Part shown: one piece after another, positions 38,786 through 64,000 of the stretch
How positions within the stretch are numbered: the first letter of the stretch is position 1
How the letters are laid out: the number at the start of each line of letters is the position of its first letter
DNA from: Diphasiastrum complanatum
Lineage: Eukaryota; Streptophyta; Lycopodiopsida; Lycopodiales; Lycopodiaceae
NCBI GenBank assembly: GCA_029204225.1
Contig: CM055109.1
Coordinates: forward strand, 17,103,590-17,167,589
Direction of reading: 5' to 3'
DNA length: 64,000 nucleotides
The notes under the pieces: model-generated
The model's database searches: none
Seen by the model: the letters and a program-made list of their open reading frames with translations, nothing else
What the model was told of the DNA's origin: nothing
Translations under genes and position numbers: made by a program

Positions 38786-39345
38786 CTAAATTTTATTAAA
38801 AAAATTCACTGAATCGTTTGGATAAAGAGTAGCAACTTTCATGCCAGTGTTTGTTTCTACTGGAGAACACCTACATTCTAAGTAACTACCTATGTCATAA
38901 TATATAACTCTTGTTTCACCACCTCTGCTCATTGCTTGCAATTCCACTAGCAAGGAGCTGACATTCTTTGCAAAGGGGAGCAATACTTTCCTCATCCGAT
39001 CCTACCTGATATGTCTGCCTTTTTGGACAACACATGCACTAAATAAATCCAAAACCCAATTTGATGGGTGTGAAAACATTTCAATCAATCCATTTACAAG
39101 CTGTAGCATTTGGTATAGGCAAGCCATAGAACCAGTCATTGAATTCTTCAACTTTTCTATCACTGCCAAATAATGTAGATGATTTAAAGATTTGTTCATT
39201 TGACGGTGTTGTAATGCAGCATCGACTTCTTTCCATCAGTCAAAAAATGGTTGATAGATGTATGTTTGACCATGTTGCAGAGGCAAGCACCATCATAATT
39301 TTCCACATTCAATTTATATCTACAAACATTTGGGAGGATTAGTTA
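38786..39345 (-). pseudogene. Possible DNA N6/N4-methylase-like relic
   Basis: The minus-strand frame at 39199-39002 contains NGLIEMFSHPSNWVLDLFSA, resembling the P-T-Q-K-P..W-V-L-D-L/P-F-x-G motif of class I N6/N4 DNA methylases, with the final glycine replaced by Ala. Downstream, in another frame, comes SDEESIAPLCKECQLLAS, which fits the E-x-D helix following motif I. A further open frame (38995-38786) continues without a recognised motif. Frame changes and a short length mark a decayed copy. The identification rests on one motif, so it is tentative. Confidence 0.3.
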
Positions 39346-40390
<1,045 letters not shown>

Positions 40391-41580
40391 CACATGTTGA
40401 GACTAACTACTGTAATCGATGGCTCAAAACTAGTTTGTTCATGTTTTTTTCATAGTCAAAATTTTATGTCTAAAGAATCCTTGCTAGTCAATAAAAAAAT
40501 TTCAAAATTATTGTTAATAGTAGTAAATTTGCCACATAAGCAAAGAACAAGTGGAGTCCAAATTAGGAGCTATTGCTCCCACAATTCTAAAAGTGCAATA
40601 GCCCTCATATAAGTATGCTACAAAGAGCAAAAGTTATAACTCTTGAACATGGAAATAAAATAAACAAACTCATATGGTTAGAACTCATCTATGTACAATA
40701 CATGTAGCAGTCCTATTCAGGTTTGGAATTTGACGTGCACCCCTACCTTTCACCATGATGGGGTTTTCTTTTTTTTACCTTTTAAATGACATGTATAATG
40801 TAAGAGTACCTATCAAATAAAATAAGTATGAACCTTTCAACCACTTAATACATATATTTTTGTTATGTTTTACAATAGAATTTTAAAATTTTCAAGCTAA
40901 TATGACATTTGATTTTTTGAAGTTACATTTCAAATGGAATGGCAATTTTTAAGTTTGCCATTCAAATGACATGCTTTTGAAATTTGTGCCTTTCTTTGAG
41001 AGGTACACTAGCCTTTGACATGAATTGCAGCTTGCAAATGCCAAGCCTGGTTTTATTATGGTGGCATAGTGCATACAGTTACATGTGTTTAGATTGATGT
41101 ACTAGTATGTAAGTTAATCAAAATCTAGTAAAAGTGATTGTTTAAGCATTGTAACCTAAACACGACTGCAGTTACACCACAAAATGTGCAAGTTCTACTT
41201 AATGAACAGCCAAGAGTCTAGATGGAAAATCAATCTTGCATGACCAGACTGAACTCCAAATGTCAAAGATTGTTGGAAATGGGACAAAAATAACGTTGAA
41301 ATCAATGACAGCTTGAAACTATAGCAAATTTTCTCTGACACCATATGGTGTAGCTTGTAGGAGCACCACGAAGTGCTTTGCAATGAATAAAAGCATCAAA
41401 TCGTTGAACAAAGATCACTTTATACCAATCAAGCATTGAGCAAAACCAATAGTCGACTAGAATTGCCTTAATCACCTCCCAAAGAGATCTATTAGTGTAT
41501 AGAGTTTCTTGTGCCTCACTACTCTATGATACAAGAAAGATAGTATCTTGACATGTATGAATCAAGTAGCAACAAAGACA
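40391..41580. other. No recognised gene
   Basis: No supported coding region. No copy of the copia-2 LTR was found here, where a 3' LTR would be expected. Confidence 0.45.
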
Positions 41581-41582
41581 AG

Positions 41583-42300
41583 CTACTCAGTACAGTCAGC
41601 TGAATTGTTTGCAAATCCCAATTGAATGAGATAAGAGTTGATTCTATTGAACCATGCTCTTGCGACCTGTTTCAGACCGTAGATTGCTTTGTACAGTTTG
41701 CACACTTTGTGCTCTTGTCCTTTGACGTCAAATCCTTCTAGTTGGAAGGTGTATAGCTCCTCTTCAACATTGTCGTTGAGAAACGTTGTCTTGACATCCA
41801 TTTGGTGCATTTTGAGGTCTTCCGCAGTTGCTAACGCAATCAGAGTCCTGATTGATTGCATCCTGACGATAGGATTGAAAATCTTTTGATAATCTACTCC
41901 TTGGACTTGAGTGAATCCTTTAGCCACCAGCCGTGCTTTCCATTTGGCAATGGAACCATCGGACTTGATCTTCTTCTTGAAGATCCACTTGTTGTCGATA
42001 ACTCTCTTGTGAGTGGGGAAGTCGACCAGTGTTCAGGTCTGGTTCGTCAAAAGTGAGTTGTACTCGCTTTCCATATCTTCTTGCCACTTCACAGCATCCT
42101 TGGAGTTAATTGCTTCAGCTAGGCTCTTTGGTTCTTCAGATGAAGTCCAGAATGATTGAGGTGTATACCTCTCAGGAATTGTCCGAATCCGTGAGGATCT
42201 GCGGATGTTTGGTTGACCAGGATGCGATGATGCTTCTTCTTGAATTTCTTCAGATCTGCTCGAGCTAGCTTGGTCTGGTCTCATGACAGGTATTGTCGGC
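41583..42300 (-). pseudogene. copia-2 reverse transcriptase, 5' half
   Basis: The open frame 41583-41927 reads MAKGFTQVQGVDYQKIFNPI, MHQMDVKTTFLNDNVEEELY, and CKLYKAIYGLKQVARAWFNR, the fingers and palm start of copia RT (canonical KGFxQ, DVKTAFL, YGLKQAxRxW). It ends before the YVDD box. The upstream frame (42033-42284) is the linker with RSSRIRTIPERYTPQSFW. Confidence 0.88.
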
Positions 42301-42399
42301 TACTCGGCTTCTGTAGCTGTAGTTGCAGGTTCTATAGAAGGAACATCAACGTTGGAAGAATCCATGCTACATAAAATAGAATGAAATGACATAGCATCG

Positions 42400-43260
42400 A
42401 TGGTTGTTTGAAGTCATAGTATGTATGTTCTTGAAATATTACATCCTTAGAGGCAAATACTACATTGGTGGATGGATCATAAACTTTATAAGTTCTATGT
42501 TCATCGGGATAGCCAATAAAAATAGATTTATTTGTCCTATGATCCAGCTTCTTCCTAAGCTATTTAGGAATGTGAACAAAACATATACAACCAAAGAAAT
42601 TTAAAGGGCTGACACTAGGCTTGTGCCCATGCCAAGCTTCATAAGGGATTTTGTTGTTGATGGCTTTGGTGTTGGATCTGTTCTGCTCGTAATAGGTTGT
42701 GGCAGTAGCTTCTGCCCAGAACTTCACAAGTAGGTAAGCTTGATGTACCATGGATCTAGCTGAGTTGAGAAGAGTTTGATTCTTCCTTTCTGCAATCTCG
42801 TTCTTTTGAGGTGAATAGGAAGTGGTGAATTGTCTTCTAATACCATGTTCAGCCATGTAGTCAGACATCTCGTTAGAGATGTATTCGCTGCCACCATCAG
42901 TGCCTTCACTTTTGTAGACGTTTGTGTCAGCCATGGCCTTGAATCTCTTGAAGCATTCAAAGGCTTCAGATTTGTGCTTAATGAACATGACTGTAGACCA
43001 TCTAGAATAATCATCTATGAAAGTGATAAAATAGATTGCATCTCCTAAGGACGGAGTTGGCATTGGACCACAAAGATTGATATGTACAAGATCTAATAGA
43101 TGTTTTGTTTGATGCAATGTGATTTTGGAAACTTGCTTCTAGAGTGTTTCCCATAGTGCATGATTCACAAAAGAAAGATTTCCTATCTAATGAAGAAGGG
43201 AAATTCAGTCCATCAACTAAATTTTTACAACGCATATAATAAAGTGATCTTGTATTCACG
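42400..43260 (-). pseudogene. copia-2 integrase
   Basis: The open frame 42560-43117 gives LVHINLCGPMPTPSLGDAIY, FITFIDDYSRWSTVMFIK, GTDGGSEYISNE, and SPQKNEIAERKNQTLLNSAR. The second Asp and the Glu of the D-D-E triad are present, but the first catalytic Asp (HxDxCGP) is Asn. The zinc-binding pre-integrase part is at 43259-43011 (CESCTMGN). Confidence 0.88.
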
Positions 43261-43299
43261 TGTCCAAATCGACTATGTCACTAAACAGCACTGTCGTTT

Positions 43300-43880
43300 A
43301 CATTTTCATTAGAGATACTAACTAATGCAACTAAATTAGAGAGTACGTAAAGATTTCCGACTCTAGTGCATGTAGTCAGAGTAATATCTTCCTCGAGTAT
43401 TGTACACTGCTCAGATGAGAAAGTAACAATGTAGCCCTCATCAATTATCTTAGAGACTGATAACAGGTTCTTTGATAACTAAGGAACATGAAGGATGTTA
43501 GGAACACAAATAGATAGATCATTGTTGAAGGTGATCTTCACTATTCCTTTGCCTTTCACACGTATAGTGCTTAAATCTTCGAGGTAGATGAATTGATCTC
43601 TGCTGTAAGTTGCATACTCGATAAACCATTTCTTGTGAGAGGTAATGTGTTGGGTAGTGCCGTTGTCCAGGTACCAACTATCATAATCTTCGTTGCTATT
43701 GTTGTAAGCCATTAACAAGTGTGTATCTTGCTCCTTGAATTCCGCCGCGTTGGAGGAGTCTGGCTGTTGTTGTTGTTGTTGTTGCTTCTTTGCCTCGTTG
43801 TAGATCCGGATATGACACTCCTTGATGTTGTGATTGGCTCTCTTGCAATATCTGTAGACAAGCTTCTTGCACGATCCACC
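43300..43880 (-). pseudogene. copia-2 protease and zinc knuckle
   Basis: WYLDNGTTQHITSHKKWF (about 43670) is the aspartic protease site with DSGAT changed to DNGTT. A C-x2-C-x4-H-x4-C knuckle (CRYCKRANHNIKEC) lies at about 43815-43860, followed by a glutamine run encoded by (GTT)n at 43766-43786. Confidence 0.82.
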
Positions 43881-43916
43881 ATGCTCACCTTGAGTGTGAG
43901 GCTTCTATTGTTGCTG

Positions 43917-44585
43917 CTACACTTGATTCTTGCCTTTGGAACAGTCTTTCTTCTTGGTGTATAGAGCCATGAATTTGTCTTTGATGGACATGTTGCCGGT
44001 CTTTCTCCGTATTTCTTCTTGAAGTAGGTGATCAATCACCTTTTGAAGAGTGAGGCCGGGTTGTGTGGAGATCATCACCACAAAGTGTTCATACAACTTT
44101 GGAAGAGAAGAAAGCAAGGTCATATCGGCATCATCATCTTGAATAGAACATCCTACAACTGATAACTGATCCAATAAAGATTTGAAGCTATTGATGTGAG
44201 AAGTGATGGCAGTAGAATCAGACATGCTAAGAGTAAAGAACTTCCTTCTAATATGTAATCTAGTGGTTACATCATGAGTCTCATAGAGATTTGATAACAA
44301 ATCTAATGCATCCTTAGAGGTTTTGCATATGGTAACGTGGGATATTTGGAAGTCAGCCAGATTGAGTGTGATACATGCTAAGGCCTTCTGATCTTTGATC
44401 TTCCATGTCTTTTCTTGATCACCATCTTCTGGTTTCAGGTCAGCACCTTCTACTACATCCCAAAGATCTCTATCTATCAACATCATCTGGAGTTTTAACT
44501 TCCAGATGTAGAAGTTAGAACCATCGGACTTGTCAATGATTCTAGCCTCGTTGGATGATGACAAAGAGCTACCGAGATGAGACAT
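43917..44585 (-). CDS. copia-2 gag
   Basis: An intact 222-codon frame starting MSHLGSSLSSSNEARIIDKS at 44585, with the plant copia Gag signs: DGSNFYIWKLKLQMMLIDRD and WDVVEG, then LYETHDVTTRLHIRRKFFTL, then IDHLLQEEIRR. It lacks its own zinc knuckle, which follows in another frame. Confidence 0.9.
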   Translation of the reverse strand: MSHLGSSLSSSNEARIIDKSDGSNFYIWKLKLQMMLIDRDLWDVVEGADLKPEDGDQEKTWKIKDQKALACITLNLADFQISHVTICKTSKDALDLLSNLYETHDVTTRLHIRRKFFTLSMSDSTAITSHINSFKSLLDQLSVVGCSIQDDDADMTLLSSLPKLYEHFVVMISTQPGLTLQKVIDHLLQEEIRRKTGNMSIKDKFMALYTKKKDCSKGKNQV

Positions 44586-44638
44586 GATAACAGTAATATA
44601 AATGGAAAAAACTTAATCTCTCGGTTTATTTGAGCTAT

Positions 44639-44811
44639 GCTTAGATACCAATCTAATAGGGCAAGGGAGATAGAAGAACGCGAACGGAGAAGAGAGCAAG
44701 AATATTGCGGAACAGCTCTCCCGTTACAATCAGCTGCTAGATGCAAAAACAATCTGATAGAGAGCTTATGCTAAATATAATCACAATCTAAAGTGTTCTA
44801 TTTGCCCAACA
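44639..44811 (-). repeat. copia-2 primer site and 5' LTR
   Basis: TGGTATCTAAGC on the minus strand (44640-44651) is a tRNA-Met-type primer site with two changes. The LTR then extends to 44811, starting TGTTGGGCAAATAGAACAC in element sense, about 160 bp. No second LTR is present for confirmation. Confidence 0.65.
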
Positions 44812-46787
44812 GGATCTTAAAAATTAATTCATACTCACAAGAACGAGAATATAGTCCACCGAAAAAATTAGAAATGGTGTGTGTGGTATTACTGAAAAAG
44901 GATTCAATGAGAAGTTTGGTTTTGAAATAGATGAAAGAGCATAATGATATCGCGAGTTCCTCAAGCGTTAAAGACAGTCATCGTTTGATCAGAAGCTGAA
45001 AAGTCATAGACGTCCATGTTTTGATCAGATTGAGTAAACAAGCACGATCAAACATCGATATAGAGTGCATTCAAATCACAATAAGAGAAATGTGCTTAGT
45101 GCAAAAAGGAAGAAAAAGGAAATTAAATTGTAAACAAAAGCCCAACAAATGAAACAAAAAATGACTAGTAAACCCAACAAAAGCAAAGAAGAAACAAGAT
45201 TGAAAAATCAAGAAAAATGGGAGCCGGAGGGGGGGAAACTAAGCGACTAAATTATTTTTTGGTCGTGAAAACCCAAAAATTAACCTAACAAAAAAAGTTA
45301 AAATCCATACACCTGTGTGTTTCCTCTACTACATTGAAGGCTATTTATCCATGCCAAATCTTTGAAGCTTTAAAGGAATGTTGCTCTTTGGTAACCTAGT
45401 TTCTCTTTATTAGTGTTCTTTATATGAGCCCAACGAAACATGTAATGTTGTCACTATGGCTCATATAAAGCGTTCTAGACAATGGAACATTGTCCAAAAC
45501 ACAATTTTTTATATCTTTTTTAAGTTCAAAACATTAAAGGTTAGACATCGGTTTGATAATCTAGTTTATTGCTTTTATAAATTTAGTTAGCTGTTTTCAA
45601 GAGTCAACTAATGTTTTGATAATTTTGTTGATTTTTTTGATAATATGATTAGTTAGCTAAATTCTTTGTACAATTCACATTAAATGATTCCAAGGAAAAG
45701 TTGTTAAAAAAGGTTTAAATTTCCTCATTCTGATTCAAGAAACCCTAACCCAAACTCCCATATCACATTCTGAAATAAGGAAGGGTGCATCTATGATATG
45801 GGCTTATGCCTTTGTCCTTAACACTTAATGAAAGTATCAATTTAATTTTCTTTGCACAAAAAAAACTTAGTTTTGCAAATTTACTTAGTACCAAGTTAAA
45901 AGTCAATGGAGGACTGGAAATTAACTTTAATGTTAGCATTCTAAATTAATGCAAAGGTAACCAAAATTATATTCACAATTATTTCTATTCAAGAAGGTGA
46001 CAAGTCTTTGGAGAAGGGTTGTCCTTTATTAAAGTAATGAATTGCAAGCTTTGTTAAAAGCATTTTGATAAAAACTCATCTAAGAAAAAAAAAATGATGA
46101 CAGAAATATAACTTTTGAGATATAACTTAAGCAGTAAGCAGTCAATTCAAAAACTTCTGTGCTTACAACTCTTATTACAGCATCCTCAAATTAACAGAGA
46201 ATACCTGAAAGCTTAAGCAAATTAGGAATAGAGAAAACAATATCATATTTACACCTAAAAGCCATATGACTATGCCAAAACAGCCTTGAATGTCGTCCCT
46301 AAACACTGGCATCAATAAATGTTACTTATTACTTATTACCCCAGGATTTAATGGAATTTTATACCAACACTTCATCCCTCTAAAATATTAACTTTCCACA
46401 AAGAGCTGAGAACAGTAACATCCCGCAACAAGGTACCGGGGTAAGAATAGCAGACAACAATTTGGAGCTGCTTGAAAACGCATTCTCAGAAAATTTATCT
46501 TTGCCCACGCACTGTTGGTGGTCAATGAATATTAAGAATCCATGAGATTTGCTCTCAATCTAGAAAAACTCGGAATAAACGATAGCTTCCAAAAGAACTG
46601 AAATGAAACTACCACACATTCCATTTATCGAGAAAGATTCCATGCACTAAATGAAGGCTTGTGAAACTTGATCACATTAAACTTGAGCAACAGCCCACCA
46701 TAATCTTTATAAGCTCATCTCCAGCATTCTAGCTTTAAGATCAGTGTCTCATTTACTGATCCTTAGCAAAAGGTTATATTGTAAGTT
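44812..46787. other. No recognised gene; probable 3' flank of the RING gene
   Basis: No coding signal. The part next to 46788 is likely the 3' untranslated region of the RING E3 gene. A single AAACCCTAACCC at about 45750 is not a telomere array. Confidence 0.45.
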
Positions 46788-61682
<14,895 letters not shown>

Positions 61683-62600
61683 CTGTAATCATCAAGCAAA
61701 CAAACAAACAAATGTCAGGAATGTGATTTATGTAGAGCTCGTATCTATCAATAGTGTGTCTCTTTGAAGTATTTAGAAATCCTTCAAATACACACAACAT
61801 ACATCTTCATTGAAGTAAGAGAACTGATAAAATAAGCTTTGAAGAAGCAACAAAGAGTAATCTCATGTTTAGAATCCGATTTGTGAATAAAGGAGAATCT
61901 TAGAAGATTCTTTGCTTGATGTAGGGTTAAGCTAATTGGGAGGAAACCCATGTTATTGTTCTATCGAATCAGATGACCTATGTGGAGATTTTAGAAAGAT
62001 ACAAAAAATATTGAGGATGTTGATTGTGTCTAAAACAATTGCATACAAAGCTTTTTGTCTTGTATATCCCATTGTGCGATTAAGTGGAATTGAATCCCTA
62101 ACCTCGAACAGAAGAAAGGGGTTCTTCAACAACACAGTACATACCAAGGTTGCATTCAAACGCATCAAACGTCCACATTTGAAATGTTTGGAAGAAAGGG
62201 AACCTTAAACATAACATAAAAGTAGTTGAATAAGCATGTTTAACAAATAAAAGCATTCAATGTGGACACTAAACAACACTATGTACAAATTACAATGAAA
62301 TTTAGTTGGATATATGAAGGAATAACAAGAGTGCACCATCATCAACAAGTGCATAAAAACCATCTATAGCTTAAAAATCAAACCATTTCTGTTTTCTTAA
62401 ACTACTATGCAGAAAAGTGACAATTTGATGTAATGCAAGTACATAATAACAATTCGTCAACATCCTCAAAAAAATTTGGTTCAAAATGAAAATCAAGTTC
62501 ACTGGTTACATTCTACTGCAAAATGGCCACTCGCCAGTGGCTAGTAACTACCAAACTAAATATGATAACATAACAAAACATGTAGTAAATCAAACATCGT
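61683..62600. other. No recognised gene; upstream of RING exons
   Basis: The first exon(s) of the RING gene should lie here or farther right but were not recognised. CAAA tetranucleotide repeat at 61695-61712. Confidence 0.4.
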
Positions 62601-63304
62601 CAAGTGGTATGACAACATCAACATCCTCAGCATCATCCTGTAAATCAACATCTTCCTCATCCTCATCAAAATCCTAAAGGTCAGCAAGAACAGATGAAGA
62701 AGCATGAGAGGAAGTGGAAGCCATGCCCATCTTGGGTAATACCCTGTATCTCCAAGCCCTCTTCTATGTCGGCTCTCTCAGCCTAGCCTCATAAGAAGGG
62801 GCTTTCACCGAACCACCAACCTCTCCTGCAGTTCTCAACATATCTTGAAAATATTTGCTCTTGACTACATTGAAAAAAATTGCATTTGCATAAAAAAATT
62901 TCCTGCAAGAAATCCGAAATTTGTTTCTCTTTTCTAAGGCCCATGCGGTTGTCAAATCACCACTATTTGCAGCTCAACCTCTCTTACGTGTAACGTGTAG
63001 GCCCTGTAGAAGCATCTACGGATTGACTATTCTCTATCTGGTAAACTTGGTCCTCATTGCTACTGGCATCTGGATATTGCAATCTCAATGCTTGCACCAC
63101 GTTGACAAGTGCTTTCTCACATTTATCCACTTCACATCCCACTGTCCCAAGCAAATGTGACACAATTCATTGAGGGCCCCCTTGATAATGATGTTCACAA
63201 TAACGGCATTTCATCCGTTTCATGCCTCCACCACCCTTCCCTTGCTTACCAGCTTCCCCAATGATCAAAACATGCTCCCACACATTAGACTTTGGCTTAG
63301 GCAT
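62600..63304 (-). pseudogene. Internally deleted hAT transposase with BED finger (relic C)
   Basis: Start at 63304, MPKPKSNVWEHVLIIGEAGK, then a BED-type finger MKCRYCEHHYQGG...IVSHLLG with an in-frame TGA at 63167-63169 where Arg (CGA) is expected. It continues to a stop at 62984. A second part (62955-62764) reads ISCRKFFYANAIFFNVVKSK and GGSVKAPSYEARLREP, the hAT segment before DUF659. Shortly after, an acidic tail (DFDEDEEDVDLQDDAEDVDV, 62670-62610) resembles hAT C-termini. The catalytic core is absent, so this is a non-autonomous or deleted copy. Confidence 0.72.
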
Positions 63305-64000
63305 TCTGAAAATTGACAAAATTGTGAGGTTCAGATCTGAAAATTGTGCAAAAAGCCCAAAACCTGCAACTGCTCTTCACAAAAATCTGGCCAAGCAGAT
63401 GGTGATGTGAATAGCTATGATGGGGCGCCCTACAGTTTAGAAGACTGCCTCCAAATCTCAGTTGAATCTGATAAGTGACCAACGAGAAGTGATTGATTCT
63501 TTGAAGTGGCCTCAAAACCAGTTTTTTTGCACCTGCTACTTGTATCTCCTCAACCAAGCTTCAAAACTCTGATCTGATGCTCTTAATCACTCCGTATGGT
63601 CCAAAACCCCTGCCTACAAGAAATCTTGGTAAACTATGGAGAGGAATACGAGATTCTATCAATGCCAAGAAATGGAGGAGGGCGCACTTCTTGTCCACGA
63701 TGGAGCAGCAGTTAGTGAAGGAGTTATGAGGGCTGGCTGAGCTGTCTCAGCCTCGTGGTAGGTAGTTTTCTAGGTAAATTAGCCCTAGGACCCCATTTGG
63801 AGGGCTAGGGCCCCAAAAAAATTTGAGTTGCAAATGTCCACGTTTCAAACGTGGGAGTTTCAAACGCGTTTGAATGCAACCATGATACATACTTATACAA
63901 TTAAATTGGATAAAGAAGAATCAATAAAAAAAATCATGTACCAAGAGTGAAGTGTCATATGTGTGATTGCCTCCCAACTTGAACTTTGATTCACCATTGG
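63305..64000. other. No recognised gene to the right edge
   Basis: A minus-strand 86-codon frame (63297-63557) shows no domain. CGTTTCAAACGTGGGAGTTTCAAACGCGTTTGAA at 63840-63872 contains two TTTCAAACG copies (sequence given here only as that motif). Confidence 0.4.

Larger units (their letters stand above)
41581..44811 (-). mobile_element. Truncated Ty1/copia LTR retrotransposon (copia-2)
   Basis: A minus-strand copia element running from a short 5' LTR (about 44652-44811) through gag, protease and integrase into the first half of reverse transcriptase, where it stops at 41583. The YxDD box, RNase H, polypurine tract and 3' LTR are missing. Unrelated in detail to copia-1. Confidence 0.9.

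Noticed and set aside
45730-45760. Telomere-like repeat
   Set aside because: Only one AAACCCTAACCC; no array.

Overview
This window is nuclear DNA from a land plant. It is AT-rich and intron-bearing, with long dinucleotide microsatellites and all the usual plant transposon classes: Ty1/copia, Ty3/gypsy chromovirus, CACTA, hAT and Helitron-like ends. The host genes are plant types: a kinase-PP2C fusion, an FHA2-like protein, a RING E3 ligase and RibBA debris. The species cannot be fixed from sequence alone. The divergence of the kinase-PP2C protein from flowering-plant versions (from memory) and the repeat load suggest a non-flowering lineage such as a fern; this is inference.

Layout. 1-4956 (minus): eight in-phase exons of a protein kinase/PP2C-like fusion gene that runs off the left edge, with a CT-rich leader to about 5195. 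5.2-12.6 kb: mostly unrecognised DNA, then a degenerate 18-bp minisatellite (10.97-11.9 kb), a Helitron-type 3' end and a hairpin-forming dispersed repeat. 13.85-20.75 kb: a decayed minus-strand copia element (14008-20263) carrying an 86-bp tRNA-like retroposon with a 15-bp target duplication and a second, unknown insertion. It is flanked by two fragments of a riboflavin gene (RibBA) in opposite orientations. 22.2-23.4 kb: a second minisatellite block, again followed by Helitron-type ends. 24196-24765 (plus): an intact single-exon FHA-domain gene.

25.4-38.2 kb: repeats ((TC)n-linked 0.25-kb units, GCCACGCGTGGC palindromes, (AT)n), a decayed CACTA TNP2-type transposase (27.1-30.2 kb, minus) with a SET-domain gene just upstream on the same strand (31.36-32.08 kb), gypsy chromodomain relics, and a plus-strand gene probably of the plant Ptta/En-Spm accessory type. 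38.8-39.3 kb: a possible DNA-methylase-like relic. 41.6-44.8 kb: a second copia element, truncated in its reverse transcriptase. 46.8-61.7 kb (minus): three in-phase exons of a RING E3 ligase gene with SUMO-interacting-like motifs. Its roughly 13.8-kb intron holds a hAT relic, an intact young gypsy element (51868-58087, LTRs differing at 2 of 358 positions, TSD AGTTG) nested in the hAT tail, and another hAT relic. 62.6-63.3 kb (minus): an internally deleted hAT with a BED finger.

How it fits together: three host genes look real (kinase-PP2C, FHA, RING E3). The rest is nested transposon sediment, in which one gypsy element is young and coding-intact and everything else is decayed. The most unusual items are the SET-domain gene beside the CACTA transposase, the TE-stuffed RING gene, the minisatellite/Helitron association, and the split RibBA fragments.
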